The position numbers and the translations under genes are program-made. This document shows, in pieces, positions 34,031 through 45,190 of a stretch of 64,000 bases of DNA. This DNA comes from Candidula unifasciata (Eukaryota; Mollusca; Gastropoda; Stylommatophora; Geomitridae). Within the stretch, counting starts at the first letter, position 1. Each line of letters starts with the position of its first letter. The notes under the pieces are model-generated. The model saw only the letters and a program-made list of their open reading frames with translations, was not told where the DNA came from and searched no databases. Where the stretch lies: positions 1 through 64,000 of the forward strand of contig CAJHNH020002833.1 in the NCBI GenBank assembly GCA_905116865.2, given 5' to 3'.

Positions 34031-34254
34031 GTCGGCATTCCGAAACCCAAGTTCAAGGTGTCTCCTTCGTGCCAAAGAACTGCATGGCTGTTGGGTGAAC
34101 AGTCGTTAACGAAGGCAGCCAGGTCGTTGTAGGGGCGACGCCTGCTGGTGGATGTAATGTCCTAAGTCCCTTTCCTAGCTAATAGTGAGGGTACTGCTGG
34201 GGTGACCATTTGTTAACCCCTCACATAATGCTTCAAGTCACAGTGGACACTAGG

Positions 34255-34345
34255 CACGACCACTTTTTTATTTTATTTTTTTTATTTTTTTATTTTTTTT
34301 ATTTTTTTATTTTTATTTATTTTTTTTATTTTTTTTTTTTTAAAG
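34255..34345. repeat. T-rich low-complexity tract
   Basis: About 80 nt of T runs broken by single A. It may be the degraded poly(A) of a minus-strand insertion. The stretch 34346-34640 shows nothing else apart from a small taccagat triplication at about 34535. Confidence 0.85.
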
Positions 34346-34639
34346 CCGTGGCAGTTCTGCCAGGTGGTGGCCGTTGCATTTTTGCTCCATTTGTAGACTG
34401 GAAGGATATAGTTTCGTCACCCAGCTTCTGAGTTGAGTGCATAGTGTGACACTGTGAGCTACGAGTGTTTTTCGTTGGCACAGGAGCGGAGCAACAATGA
34501 GGTGACCCGTTTGCTATGATACTAAAACTAGGATTACCAGATTACCAGATTACCAGATTTGGAATTGAAATAATGTCTAACTTTTAAATGATATTCATAA
34601 TAGTGGGTATTTTCCAAATGCCCTTTTAAAATTCATTTT

Positions 34640-35240
34640 TATAGCTATGCCAAAGAAACCAGACAATTTAGGTATCTGGGCAAATGGATAACATCAGATG
34701 GAAAATGCATAACTGAGATAACAAACATAATAGGACAGGCGAAAACTGCATTTTATAAAATTAAGAACATCTTGTGAAATATATCTTTGTCATTGAGAGT
34801 TAGAAAAAGAATTCTTGCTTGCTACATACAACCAGTTCAACACATGGATAACACATGTGAATCGTGGACAATCGGCAGGCAGGCCAAACAATTTATTGAG
34901 GCCTCAGAAATGTGGTTTTACAGAAAGAAGAATGCTTGCCCGTCTCTCTAGCGAAGTTGGCAAACCGGATTTCGCGGTGAGCGGGTGACGAACTCTTTGT
35001 GGTCCGGGTTCACTCCCGGGGGTGGGCAGAAAAGCCACATTTTCTCCCAGATTTACGGTATTTAAAATGGAATCAAGGCCGAAAGGTTGCGATATCCATA
35101 ATACCGAGCCTAAGGGTTAACAACTCATGGCTTCTGGATACTAAAACAAACAAACAGAAGAATGCTTAGAATTCCTTGGACAGCCAAAATGTGCAACCGA
35201 AAGGTTTTGAAAGAGACGCCAGCCCGTAGACAACTTGTCA
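34640..35240 (+). pseudogene. RTE-1 LINE, RT C-terminal part, split by a SINE
   Basis: Reads RYLGKWITSDGKCITEITNI, a stop, LSLRVRKRILACYIQPV, CESWTI and EASEMWFYRK, the typical RTE region after the palm. A SINE interrupts it at 34938-35155, after which the frame resumes with RMLRIPWTAK and VLKETPARRQLVTDIR, matching 9050-9110. It then ends in a 20-bp tandem repeat in place of the rest. Confidence 0.85.
34938..35155 (+). mobile_element. SINE-F1, tRNA-derived, with target-site duplication
   Basis: The head forms most of a tRNA: acceptor-like gcccgtc paired with ggtgggc, T arm ccggg-ttcactc-ccggg, and a long variable-arm-like insert that suggests a Leu/Ser-type tRNA. The body ends caactcatggcttctgga and actaaaacaaacaaac. 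The 12-nt repeat agaagaatgctt stands on both sides (34926-34937 and 35156-35167). A second copy is at 41462-41652. Confidence 0.9.
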
Positions 35241-35335
35241 CAGACATCAGATAAATAACACAGACATCAGATAAATAACACAGACATCAGATAAATAACA
35301 CAGACATCAGATAAATAACACAGACATCACAGTTG
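35239..35335. repeat. 20-bp tandem repeat, about 5 units
   Basis: acagacatcagataaataac repeated head to tail. The first half of the unit is the RTE coding sequence for TDIR, so the array grew from the LINE. No spacers. Confidence 0.95.
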
Positions 35336-35425
35336 AGTGTCGGGTTTCTTAGATGTAAACCATGGATCGTCCGAGTTCTCTAGTTCTGATTGAAGAATTT
35401 TCAAATATGTTTGTATGCAAGAATA

Positions 35426-35430
<5 letters not shown>

Positions 35431-35472
<42 letters not shown>

Positions 35473-35670
35473 ACACACATACGCGCACACACACACACGC
35501 ACACACACCACACACACACACCACACACACACTCGCACACACACACACCACACACACACGCACACTCACACGCACACACACCACCACACACACACACGCA
35601 CACACTCACACACACACACACCACACACACACACACATACGCGCGCGCACACTCACACGCATACTCACAC
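35431..35670. repeat. CA-rich microsatellite
   Basis: (CA)n with CAC and CG interruptions. Frames crossing it are artefacts of the repeat. Confidence 0.95.
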
Positions 35671-35674
35671 GAAA

Positions 35675-36262
35675 GCACAGTGAAGATCAAAATCTGTTCT
35701 TGAATTTAAAGAAAACGAAAATAATGTCTACAGATAGAACTAGCTGTTACACACACACACACAAATAGCAATGCAAAGATTGAACAGCCTTAAAAGTCTA
35801 GGATTAAACACCAGCAGGAATATCAAGATAGAATCTTCCCTGTGGCTACATACAGATGTGAGTCGTGGACTATCTCTCAGTCCTTAAGAAAGAGAATATG
35901 GGCTTTTGATCTGAAATGCTATAGAAAGATTCTCAGAATTTCTTGGATAAAGAAAAGGGTAAATACTGACATCTTGACAGATCTGGACATCAAGGAAGAT
36001 TGGCTAATACACAGCATCCTGTCTCGGAAGCTGAAATATTGTGGTTATCAAGCGCCTTGACGGACTGAAAAAAAAAATAAAGCGAAAGGCATGGTAACAG
36101 GAAGAAGGGGCAGGGGCCGCCAGACAGGAAGATTGGCACAGGATGTAAGTGACTCCATGAGTATGTTTAAGTACATGGGGCGAGAGACCGAGTTTCTTTC
36201 AGGCAGACCATGATGAGAGCCACGTTCTGCAAAGAATCTGCTATATGATGATGATGAATAGT
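35675..36262 (+). pseudogene. RTE-2 LINE, RT C-terminus and 3' end
   Basis: LFLNLKKTKIMSTDRT (strand after motif C) at about 35695-35745, a small CA insertion, then an open frame 35842-36060: YRCESWTISQSLRKRIWAFD, CYRKILRISW, DIKEDWLIHSILSRKLKYCG. Degraded sequence follows with RRGRGR, then gtttctttcaggcaga, and the end ATGATGATGAAT (36246-36257). This pattern is common in gastropod RTE LINEs. Confidence 0.85.
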
Positions 36263-36264
36263 GA

Positions 36265-36635
36265 AATGGTCAGTTGCCGGTTGAATTTGCTTGGGTGGTT
36301 GATTTTGTCATTTGATGGGTGACTTACTGGCTTGATGGTGGATTTGCAGACTTGGTGGTGGTTTTGTTTACTAGATGGTGGATTTAGTGACTTGATGGTG
36401 GGTTTTGTCACTTGATGGTGTATTGGTTGATTTAGTGGATCTGGAGATTTGTTGGTGGGGTTGGTGACTTGATAGTAAATTTGTTGACTTCATTTTGGCT
36501 TTGGTGACTTGATGGTGGGTTTGATGACTCGATGGTGGATTTTTTGACTCGATATTGGATTTGTTGACTTGATGGTGGATCCGTTAACCTGATGGCGGAT
36601 TTGGTGACCTGATGGTATGTTTGATGTAGATGAGA
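36265..36635. repeat. About 21-bp minisatellite
   Basis: Variants of gacttgatggtggatttgtt repeated around 17 times with many substitutions. Confidence 0.9.
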
Positions 36636-36689
36636 CTCAAATGTGTATATATCCACAAACATACACACCCACACTTAGTTGCCAACAGA

Positions 36690-36880
36690 TGAGTCTAGCT
36701 TTTCTTTGCTTTAACAATGTAACAATAGGTAGGGACCGAATAGTGCCTTGGCGACAACGTTGATTGACACTACGACCTTTGATGCTGGTGAACATGCCGG
36801 TGATGATGATGAGGGTGGTGATAATGTTAATGATTAATAATTTGAAACAGGTGTGGAACACAAGTCTCTACAAGTCTACC
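36690..36880 (+). repeat. Rep-D copy 1
   Basis: ggtagggaccgaatagtgcc, gacaacgttgattgacac, gatgatgatgagggtg, gattaataattt and gtctctacaagtctacc match 61930-62105 in order. Unknown dispersed repeat, about 170 nt, next to CA-rich sequence in both places. Confidence 0.75.
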
Positions 36881-36939
36881 TTTGATACATGAACGTTTTT
36901 GTCAGAACCTCGGGATCTCTAATGTAAGTGTGACGATCT

Positions 36940-36940
<1 letters not shown>

Positions 36941-36981
<41 letters not shown>

Positions 36982-36984
36982 AAA
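36941..36984. repeat. C31-A13 homopolymer pair
   Basis: 31 consecutive C followed at once by 13 A. Such runs are easily miscounted by sequencing. Confidence 0.9.
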
Positions 36985-36989
36985 GCAAA

Positions 36990-37215
36990 ATGTCGTCTGA
37001 CTGACTTTCTACCCACCAGGACATCACACAAGCGATAAACACCCGATGACACAAAGTGCCACCATGTGAATGAGGATCGCCGTGGAGAGGTCCCAGAAAC
37101 CGCGTTAAGACAAATGGCCATATTTTTGGCCTGCCTATATTGCGGCCCCTGCCAAAAGCCAGGGTGGGGCTTCAAATAACAAAACCATTTCATCCCAAAG
37201 AGGACGAAACTGCAT
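36990..37215 (-). mobile_element. SINE-E copy, full length
   Basis: On the minus strand: gtttcgtcctctttgggatg, gaagccccaccctggctttt, cggcctctccacgg-type block, cacatggtggcactttgtg, gtgatgtcctggtgggtag and a (GTCA)n tail. It is the best preserved SINE-E in the window. Confidence 0.8.
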
Positions 37216-37329
37216 TACAATAAAAAAGTCGTCAATATCTTTAAAACTCAAACGACCAGGTATTTGTATTAAATGTTCTGTAAATTATTGTGAACTAAAT
37301 GAAAACAACTGTGTTTTGGTAAAACCCTA

Positions 37330-38050
37330 AACAATGTTAAAATGTATGATTAACATTTACGAGTGTTGTCTAGTGCATATGAGTCACTACAATTGTTCCT
37401 TTCAGTCATAATTTACTGAACAGATTTTTATATGGAAGTCAGAGAAGATAACGTCAATGTTTTTATTATTTCCCTGGTTGGAATTGGTGGGTGAGAGCGT
37501 GTTTGTTTGTGTATGTGTATGTGTATGCGTGTGCGTGTGTGTATGTGTATTGGGGGAGGGGATGCATTTCAGTTTATAAATATTTGCATCCCCTGATTAC
37601 AACATAACGACCAACAGAGAGCAATAGCAACACGAGAACACGCAACGTCATCTTAAACAGACGTGTAGTCTGAGGACCCAAACCGAGTATGTTAATGGGT
37701 TAACATTAATGAGTTTATATGCAGTCAAAAATAATGTTTGTCATATAGAAGTGCCACCAGATGAACACATAACACCCTAAACGCCACACAGAAAACCATG
37801 TTCGACAATAAACGCCACCCAGACATACCGGGCTCGATTCTCTTGCTACCCTTTTCTCATTGATTTAGAAAAAGATATAGGCGTCAATAGCCCATGAAGA
37901 ATGATGGAATTTCCACACTGCCAAGTTTAACCACAGACAGCCAACAAATACTACAACTGCTTTGCCAAGTTCCGTCAAATATATGCAAACTAACCAAATG
38001 TCTTCTAAAGTAGCTCTAGTATAAGGCCCCGCCTTTTGACATCCTTCAGT
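37330..38050 (+). repeat. Rep-B copy 2 (no hairpin)
   Basis: cataatttactgaacaga, GT microsatellite (37497-37550), agtttataaatatttgcatc, agagagcaatagcaacacg, cagacgtgtagt, and acgacaataaacgccaccca; then gccaagtttaaccacagaca to gtcttctaaagtagc, which equals 1-230. The array and hairpin modules are missing. Confidence 0.8.
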
Positions 38051-39089
38051 GCTTTAAACAGCACTCAACTTGATAACATTTAACGCGGGACCGATTGACT
38101 CTGTTTTCATCTGCCTCTCCTCGTGTGGGTTCCGGGGCCCCATTTACGAAAAAAAAGACTTACTGCCTCATCATTAGGCATGTCGTAAGAGTCGAACAAC
38201 TGGTGGTTTTCTTCTTCTAAGTCGGACTGCATCTGCCTGAAAGGCAAGGAAGCAACAATACGCATAATCAGTTGGAGAAGTAAAACGAATGTGCACGCAA
38301 CACTCAGGTTCTGGAACAAGCCTAACGTCCAGAGGTGGACGAACAGCCAGAACTTTCTTTCGGAGTTTACATAAGGAAGAGGAAGAAGACTTGCATCTTT
38401 CTTTGCAGGTCAAATATGAGGATTTACAGTAATGTCCATCTCTTGTCAGTCTTGTTAAGAAAGACTGTTTTTTAAACCTAGCTTACAAAGGTTTCTCACC
38501 AGAAAATACATCTTATGAACAAAATAAAGCAAGAATATGCAGATATTTGTAAAGCCACAATGCCACTGGTTGAATGATTTTCCTTCCTAATGCATTTTCA
38601 TAGTGCTAATGTAAAGAACAATCTAGGAGCAGATAATCTGGTAATATGGGTTTCAGCTTCACAGCAAACGGGACAGCCCATAGTCACTCCGCTCCTGTGC
38701 AAAAGAAAAACACACACTATGTTTCTTACAGTCCCCTTGTGGAAAGATTGCCATACTTATGTCTCAGCATGTGTACTAGCAGAGAAGGGGTATAAAATAT
38801 CCACCTCAAAGTTCATCCCAATCTCAACTTGCAGGTCGGAAGACAAAAGTCTCCCGATACATCTGCCATCGTTTCAACAATGCACTATTTGTGTATGTAC
38901 ATTAAATTATATCTCTTTGAGAACTAACAGTAATACCGTCAAACACTTTATTTAATCATTTCGCTGTTGTCAACTGTACCCGAAACATTGTACATTATAA
39001 TATTTATTTGTCACGGCAAAAAAAAAAAAAAAAGTCACATGCGACAGACAAATTTTGTTCAGATAATGGTTTGACGAATAGTGAAAAGC
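38051..39089. other. No gene supported
   Basis: Holds two frames discussed under rejected items (38107-38319 minus, 38590-38955 plus) and a 15-A run near 39020. No motif recognised. Confidence 0.45.
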
Positions 39090-39500
39090 ACAAGACTAAC
39101 TATGCATTCATCTGAACCGATTATACTTAATATTTTCATTCAATTGTTTCCACCTATCAAGGGATATAAACATGTTCACCAACACTAGGGGAGACAGTAT
39201 CGCATATGAGACAGGCCTACTGTGTGACAAATATGAATGCAGTAAGTTAGTTTACCATTGGCGGCTCCTTAACCTAATATGATCCAAACATTTTGTGTTA
39301 ACTTGCAACAAACAAAATGGCAGAATTGAGTAACACTGTTATTTGGTCAAATTCATAATGTTTCCAGAAGTATAACATCTAGTAGAAAATCATTACAAGT
39401 GCTTTGGACAACATCACGACTGTTAACAATGTTTTAAAGAGTGAGACACAAAATTTCTTGTTTATATTTTTGTCAGGTACACAATGATGTACCTTATAAA
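39090..39500 (-). repeat. Rep-A copy 6, reverse
   Basis: Read on the minus strand: hairpin H9 followed by gacaaaaatataaac, body, and the end block atatgcgatactgtctccc and atatcccttgataggtgg. Confidence 0.75.
39475..39494 (-). repeat. Hairpin H9
   Basis: AGGTACA-caatga-TGTACCT; the plus strand shows tgtcaggtac before it, so the usual 3' flank is on the minus strand. Confidence 0.85.
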
Positions 39501-39799
39501 TGTTATCATGAAAGTAAAGGAGAACCGAAGTAGCGAAAAGGTTGAGCTAAGCTGATCTGTTTAAACAATGTCAAAAAGCATACAAAGCGGTCCATCATTT
39601 TTTTTTTTTAATCACTTTAAAATGTGTACAGTTTATCATCTTCGTCAAACGAAACCAAAAACAATGGCACTGTAAAGAGACGATGTAAACGTCATCACAA
39701 ATATGAGGACACTGTCATGAAGCATAAACTAAACACAACTGTACCATGTAAAAATACTATCATCACTTTTAACTATCAATAGCATATCACCACTATCAT

Positions 39800-40110
39800 A
39801 CTACCACGGAACGTGGCAAAGAAGTTCCAGTATTTGTTGGCTGTCTAGGGTTAAACTTGACAATGTGACAATTGCATTATTCTTCATGAGCGATTGACGC
39901 TTATATCATTGTCTAAATCAATGAGAAAAGGGTTGCGGCAGAATCGAACCCGGTATGTCTGGGAGGCGTTTATTGTCGTACATAGTTTTCTTGATGGAGT
40001 TTAGGGTATTATATGTTCATCTAGTGGCATTTCTATATGACAGACAGTATTTTGAAACACAGTAATCTGAACCCATTAACATACTCGGTTTGCGTCCTCA
40101 GATTACACGT
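39800..40110 (-). repeat. Rep-B tail, reverse copy
   Basis: ggcgtttattgtcgtacat, gtttagggtattatatgttc and cattaacatactcggtttg are the reverse complement of 37680-37830. The neighbouring 39501-39799 and 40111-40340 have nothing recognised. Confidence 0.8.
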
Positions 40111-40339
40111 GGTGAAGATGACGTCACGTTTTCTTAACATATTTTGCCCAGTTCTAGGTATCTTTTGTTTCGAGTTAACACTGAATTTTATAAAACAAAT
40201 CTGTTTCCCTTCATTACGGGTCTGTCGATCACGTTGGTATCCCTTTAAGTATGTGTTATTATCTGAAACAAAAAAAAAAGTATAGTCGGTTTTGGCAAAA
40301 GCACATTTGAATGTCTTATTTTATTCCAGAATAACGTTG

Positions 40340-40520
40340 AATTGTGGCATTCGAGTTAGGATTTGGGCTGCCTTCACGGTACTTCAGACTTGTCCAAACA
40401 ACATATACATCAGCGTCCGCTGTTAATAGTGCCAGCAAAAAGTTGGCTGACAAGACGAATTTTATGTCCGGTGGGACTCTCATGCCCTGAAAAGCCTATC
40501 TTTACTCTAATTTTTTTCGG
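40340..40520 (-). pseudogene. Scrap of LINE region downstream of RNase H
   Basis: The minus strand reads ESPTGHKIRLVSQLFAGTIN, comparable with RLRGRERRQYNQLLMGTISR of the 33332 frame. The DNA also resembles 47320-47410. Short and eroded. Confidence 0.4.
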
Positions 40521-40703
40521 AATCTCAGCGATGATGTGGGCATAAATACTTTTTTTATGTGCCATGCAAATGCAAATTTATAATTTACATCTTTACAGAA
40601 CATGCTTCTAAATAGAAAGGTTTCTTCAAGACGTTTAGTCTGTATTAGGATAAGTTCTTAGGAAGATATACATTGTTCTGCCTGACCAAATAGTACATTA
40701 TAG

Positions 40704-41461
40704 TTTGAAGCTTGTGGACTTCTCAGCACCCGTCACGGTGTTTCTCTGACAGCCTTGTGTAGTAGTCATGCAGATGCAGTCGTGGGTCGTAGTGCTCCTG
40801 TGACAGTCGTGTGTGACACTGATCCTGTTAAAGTTCTGTGTCGTAACGATATATTGACAATCGTGTGTCGTAGTGATCAAGTGACATATGTCACAATGCT
40901 CCTGTGAAAGTCGTGTGTCAAAGTGCTTCTGTGCAAGTCTTGCGTCGTAGTGACCCGGTGACAGTTGTGTGTCACTCATCTCCTCTGCCAGTCGTGTATC
41001 ACAGTGCTCTTTTGACAGTTGTGTGTCACAGTGATCCTTTGTCAGTCATGTGTCACAGAGATTCAATGTCAGTCGTGTGTCACAGTGCTCCTTTGACAGT
41101 TGTGTGTCACAGTGATCCTTTGTCAGTCATGTGTCACAGAGATTCACTGTCAGTCGTGTGTCCCAGTGCTCCTTTGACAGTTGTGTGTCACAGTGATCCT
41201 TTGTCAGTCATGTGTCACAGAGATTCACTGTCAGTCGTGTGTCACAGTGCTCCTATGACAGTTGGGTCTTACAGTGTTCCTCTGACAGTCGTGATTCACA
41301 GTGTTCTTCTGTCAGTCGTATGTCACAGTGTTTCTCTGTCAGGTGAGTGTCACGGTGTTCCTGTGACTGTCATGTGTCACAGTGCCCTTATGACAGTTGA
41401 GTGTCACGGTGTTCCTGTGACTGTCATGTGTTACAGTGCCCGTATGACAGTTGGGTGTCGT
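40704..41461. repeat. 27-bp minisatellite with 81-bp higher-order unit
   Basis: About 27 units built on gacagttgtgtgtcacagtg. Between about 40990 and 41240 three units form an 81-nt block (gctcct, gatcct and gattca variants in order) repeated almost exactly about three times; the edges are more diverged. Because 27 divides by three a 213-codon frame runs through it (40904-41545), with CHS/CHR repeats and no start context; not considered a gene. Confidence 0.92.
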
Positions 41462-41652
41462 AGTAGCGTGATAACTCCTTGTACTCCAAGTTCACTCCCG
41501 GGGGTAGGCAGAAAAGCCAAATTTCTCCCAGATTTACGGTATTAACAATGGAATCAAGGCCAAAAGGTTGCAATATCCATAATACCGAGCCTAAGGGTTA
41601 ACAACTCATGGCTTCTGAATACTAAAACAAAAACAAAACAAAAACAAACAAA
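41462..41652 (+). mobile_element. SINE-F1 copy, 5' truncated
   Basis: Starts within the tRNA-like head (gttcactcccgggggtagg) and continues cccagatttacggtatt, ccataataccgagcc, caactcatggcttctg, with a tail of caaaa repeats. Inserted at the end of the 27-bp array. Confidence 0.85.
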
Positions 41653-41799
41653 ATCGCTTGCTAATATAGTCCATGGTTTGGCTACTTATCTATTATGTGT
41701 GGTGTTGTTTCCTGGTTACTAATATGTTTTTTGTGTGTGGTTATTTTGTGTGTTTCTTTGATCTAGTTCCATCTGTCCTGAATGCTGATTGTAGTTGGA

Positions 41800-42735
41800 G
41801 CGTCTAGGTATTCTTAAGTGTTTGAAATCTTTTCTTTATTTCTTATATAAATTTAGTAGCAATGTATTTTTCACCTGATAGGTTGATATTGTAGCGTGCT
41901 GTCTGTGTCCTAGCTTGTGTGTAAACTGTTTCGAGTTTAAGTCGTGGTAGTGCAGCTACGAGGTGATAATCACTGCCCATATCTGCTCTCCTTTTGACAC
42001 GCACATTGAGTAGACACCCAGGCTATTTTCTATTTACATCTTTTTCATTTGGAGATATCCACGTAAGCTTGTGTATGTTCTTGTGAGGAAATAGTGTCCT
42101 CATATAACAAGTCCACCTCTGTACAGAAGTCGCTCAGTCTTTCTTTGTTGTCATTACCTCTTCCACATCCTTGCTTTCCAATTGATGATTCAAGTTTATG
42201 TTACCAACTTTTGTTACCAATGTTTCTTTATCTATGTCTTCAGCTTCATTAGTGGGTGAGTAGCATTGGATGACATTGAATCGTGCTGTCATGATTCTTT
42301 TAAAAATTGGACGCCACCCTATAAGATTTTTGTGCATATCTTTCTTTGAAATGAATGCCATGCCGGAAGAATGTAGGTTATCATCTCTTTCAGAGTATAT
42401 TATGGTTTCTCCTGTACCTGTCGTGGACTGTCCAAACCCTGTCCACCTGCTTTCACTGATTCCAAGAATATGCAGTTAATGGTTCTGCATTTCTTTAATT
42501 ACTTAGGCGGTTTGGGCCGTTTCAAACATGGTTCTTTCATTCCAGAAGCCAATTCCTAATTTGGTTTTGACGTCCAGTTGAATTGTTTTCCCATCATGGG
42601 CTTCCTTTCTGCTTTCGCCTATGTTGTTCATGCTGACAGAGGCACTCTGTTTCAAGACCGCTGGACGTTTAGAGCACTTATTTCCTCTTGAAGTTTCACT
42701 AACATGTAATTTCTTTTTTTCTTTCTTTTTCAACA
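41800..42735 (-). pseudogene. RTE-type LINE (RTE-4-like), endonuclease domain
   Basis: The minus strand gives LGIGFWNERTMFETAQT (usual GxWNVRTM), GISESRWTGFGQST, ETIIYSERDDNLHSSGMAFI, GWRPIFKRIMTARFNVIQCY and SPTNEAEDIDKE, then after breaks NVRVKRRADMGSDYHLV, the SDH motif with H changed to Y. An APE-type nuclease from the 5' end of an RTE LINE. The reverse transcriptase of a similar element sits at 60060-61600. Confidence 0.8.
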
Positions 42736-42759
42736 GGGCAGAGCTGTCAACACTGCGCC

Positions 42760-43035
42760 CAACCCCTTAACTTGCAGGACCAGGAGGCCATCTCAAGTCT
42801 GGTCACTCACCAATGACTTGTCCGGCTTGGGTGACCCTGCCAGGAACAAAACTTTCCGCCGACATAGCTCCCTAGATCACTGAGGCTCTCAAGCTCCTAA
42901 AATTGTTGGTAGAGTGGACAGGTCTGCAGAATGTGCTCAGGTGATTGTGGTCCTGTTTGACAAGCACACTGTGGGGAGTGAAACATGTTTATGTCATGCA
43001 TGTGGTAGCTGAGCCTGTAGTCTCCTGTTCGTAGA
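42760..43035 (-). pseudogene. LINE C-terminal finger fragment
   Basis: FRLRTGDYRLSYHMHDIN, then CACQTGPQSPEHILQTCPLY on the minus strand: a CCHC-type finger closing I/CR1-like LINE proteins. It lies directly upstream (minus strand) of the endonuclease fragment, so two LINEs meet here. Confidence 0.7.
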
Positions 43036-43148
43036 CGGAATATTGTTCAATGATGCTTTATATTGAGTCTGCATGTGGATGTTTACTGTTAATTTGTTCT
43101 CTTCACAAAATGTCGAATTTCCCCTCGATACGTGTTTATACTACGAGC

Positions 43149-43203
43149 TTTTTTTTTTTTTTTTTTTTTCACAATAACTCTTGGACTAAAAAAAAAAAAA
43201 AAG
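43149..43203. repeat. T-run and A-run able to pair
   Basis: About 25 T, 20 nt of ordinary sequence, then about 14 A. It could be the meeting of two tails or a foldback. Confidence 0.7.
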
Positions 43204-43429
43204 TTAATATTATTTCAAGCCTAAACAAGTGTGTGTTTTATCAAATCTATAGTGTATGCGTACTGTATCATATAATTTAATGGATGTTTTGTTGTGTTTT
43301 GTTATATGTGCTTTGTGATAGTGCCAGCATATATTTGCTAATGTGGTTTACAGTGCCTGTTTACTATTACGTTGCCTATGCATTCTAGTGATGAAAGCGA
43401 TATACTGTAAAAATGGATTTGTGAAAAAC

Positions 43430-44050
<621 letters not shown>

Positions 44051-44154
44051 CACACGATGGCAGACTTATCAGGAGATGTGGTAGTGACTGCCTGCTGCTT
44101 GTAAACCTTGTTAAAGGAAGCTTTGATACTGAGCGGTCCACTCACTGACAATAC

Positions 44155-44420
44155 GTAAAGGACCCTTTTTTCACTCCTTTCAGGCGTTTAGTGTATTCCG
44201 GGCTTGACCTCTATTTTATAGACCAAACTGTACTTCGGGGGTGATGTGGCATGACGGCACCTCTACTTCCTAGGACTGCACCTGGTACCCATTGAAGGCT
44301 TGGGAGACCTGGGAGCCGAGGATACATATTTTTTTTAAAATGTCAGAACCGAACCCACTACCTTCAAATTCGCAGACAAGTGTCCAGCCGCTGGACGACG
44401 GCGGCTCCCAATGAGTCTCT
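44155..44420 (-). mobile_element. SINE-G, tRNA-derived
   Basis: On the minus strand gggagccgccgtcgtccagc (A-box side) and gtagtgggttcggttctga (B box) start the element; the body includes ggtaccaggtgcagtcc. It ends 20 nt before hairpin H11. Confidence 0.6.
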
Positions 44421-44429
44421 AAATCATAT

Positions 44430-44865
44430 TCTAATTTTAAGGTACATCCACGTGTACCTGCTAAAAATAGTAGCTTTTCTTGTCATGGAGAAACCTCTTG
44501 CACACCGTAACAGTCAAGTTTGTGCTCACAGCAGTTGCTAGTATTTTACATTTGAATATTATCCTTTAAGAAAATGTACATATCGATTACTTGAAGAGCT
44601 TTTCTCAGTTCTCTAATTATTGTTGAATGTTAGAATAAGATCTTTTGATCTCAGGAAAAAATGAGCACTAACTATTAAATGCTTTTTAACATTAATGTAT
44701 CTATATAGTGGTTCATCGCCCTCTTTATATGGTATTTTTTCCCTTTTTTTTTTTTTTTGTATCCCTTGATTGCTGAAAAACGTCTGTTACAAATACCAAA
44801 CATAATTGGGTCAGATAAATTTATCCTAAAACGTTATTCATTATTCTTACAATTTTTTAAGAATT
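44430..44865 (+). repeat. Rep-A copy 8
   Basis: Hairpin H11, body with tttacatttgaatattatcc, and the end block gtatcccttgattgctga after a T run (44745-44790). Confidence 0.8.
44440..44459 (+). repeat. Hairpin H11
   Basis: AGGTACA-tccacg-TGTACCT followed by gctaaaaatag. Confidence 0.9.
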
Positions 44866-44869
44866 GCAA

Positions 44870-45190
44870 TTTTCGCCCATGTCCTTGTGTTTCTCTATGG
44901 TTATATTGCACTTCCCCCGTGTCTTGCTCGTCATGCATGTATATTATGTAGTGTTTTATTCTATGTAATCAAAGCTTCTGGGCGTCGTACCATAATCACT
45001 GGATCCAAAGTGTGGGCGGCAACTCAGATTGGGGTTACCTGTGTGACGAGCATATCTCTTTGTTTTGATTCAACTTATAGCCAACCTGGCCCCTCGTTGT
45101 TGAGTCCATTTAGATAGTAATGCTTACATTTGTGTGTAACTGCCATTCATTGTAGATGTCTATACTGTAGTCTCTTGCATTGTTTTATAT
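44870..45190 (+). repeat. Rep-E copy 1
   Basis: tcgtaccataatcactggat, ccaaagtgtgggcggcaact, gttgttgagtc, and atgtctatactgtagtctct are shared with 52960-53555. Contains a decayed hairpin gcttaca-tttgtg-tgtaact-gcc at 45122-45144. Confidence 0.75.

Noticed and set aside
34938..35035. tRNA gene
   Set aside because: The tRNA-like fold is the head of a SINE with a target duplication and a second copy; the anticodon arm is not regular.
35239..35335. CRISPR-like 20-nt repeats
   Set aside because: Directly adjacent identical units without spacers, grown from RTE coding sequence.
36876..37193. 105-codon minus frame with a glycine run
   Set aside because: It crosses a SINE-E copy and the C31 tract; other SINE-E copies have stops in that frame.
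38107..38319. Minus-strand frame resembling a small secreted peptide (hydrophobic start, basic end RRGR)
   Set aside because: It begins at TTG; the frame is open upstream without any ATG, and the first ATG lies inside the hydrophobic stretch. No cleavage-site pattern or repeat of a peptide was seen.
38590..38955. 121-codon plus frame with a true ATG
   Set aside because: No domain, no codon or compositional bias I could recognise; a frame of this length is expected by chance in 64 kb.
40904..41545. 213-codon frame with CHS/CHR repeats
   Set aside because: Wholly explained by a 27-bp minisatellite whose period is a multiple of three; no start context.
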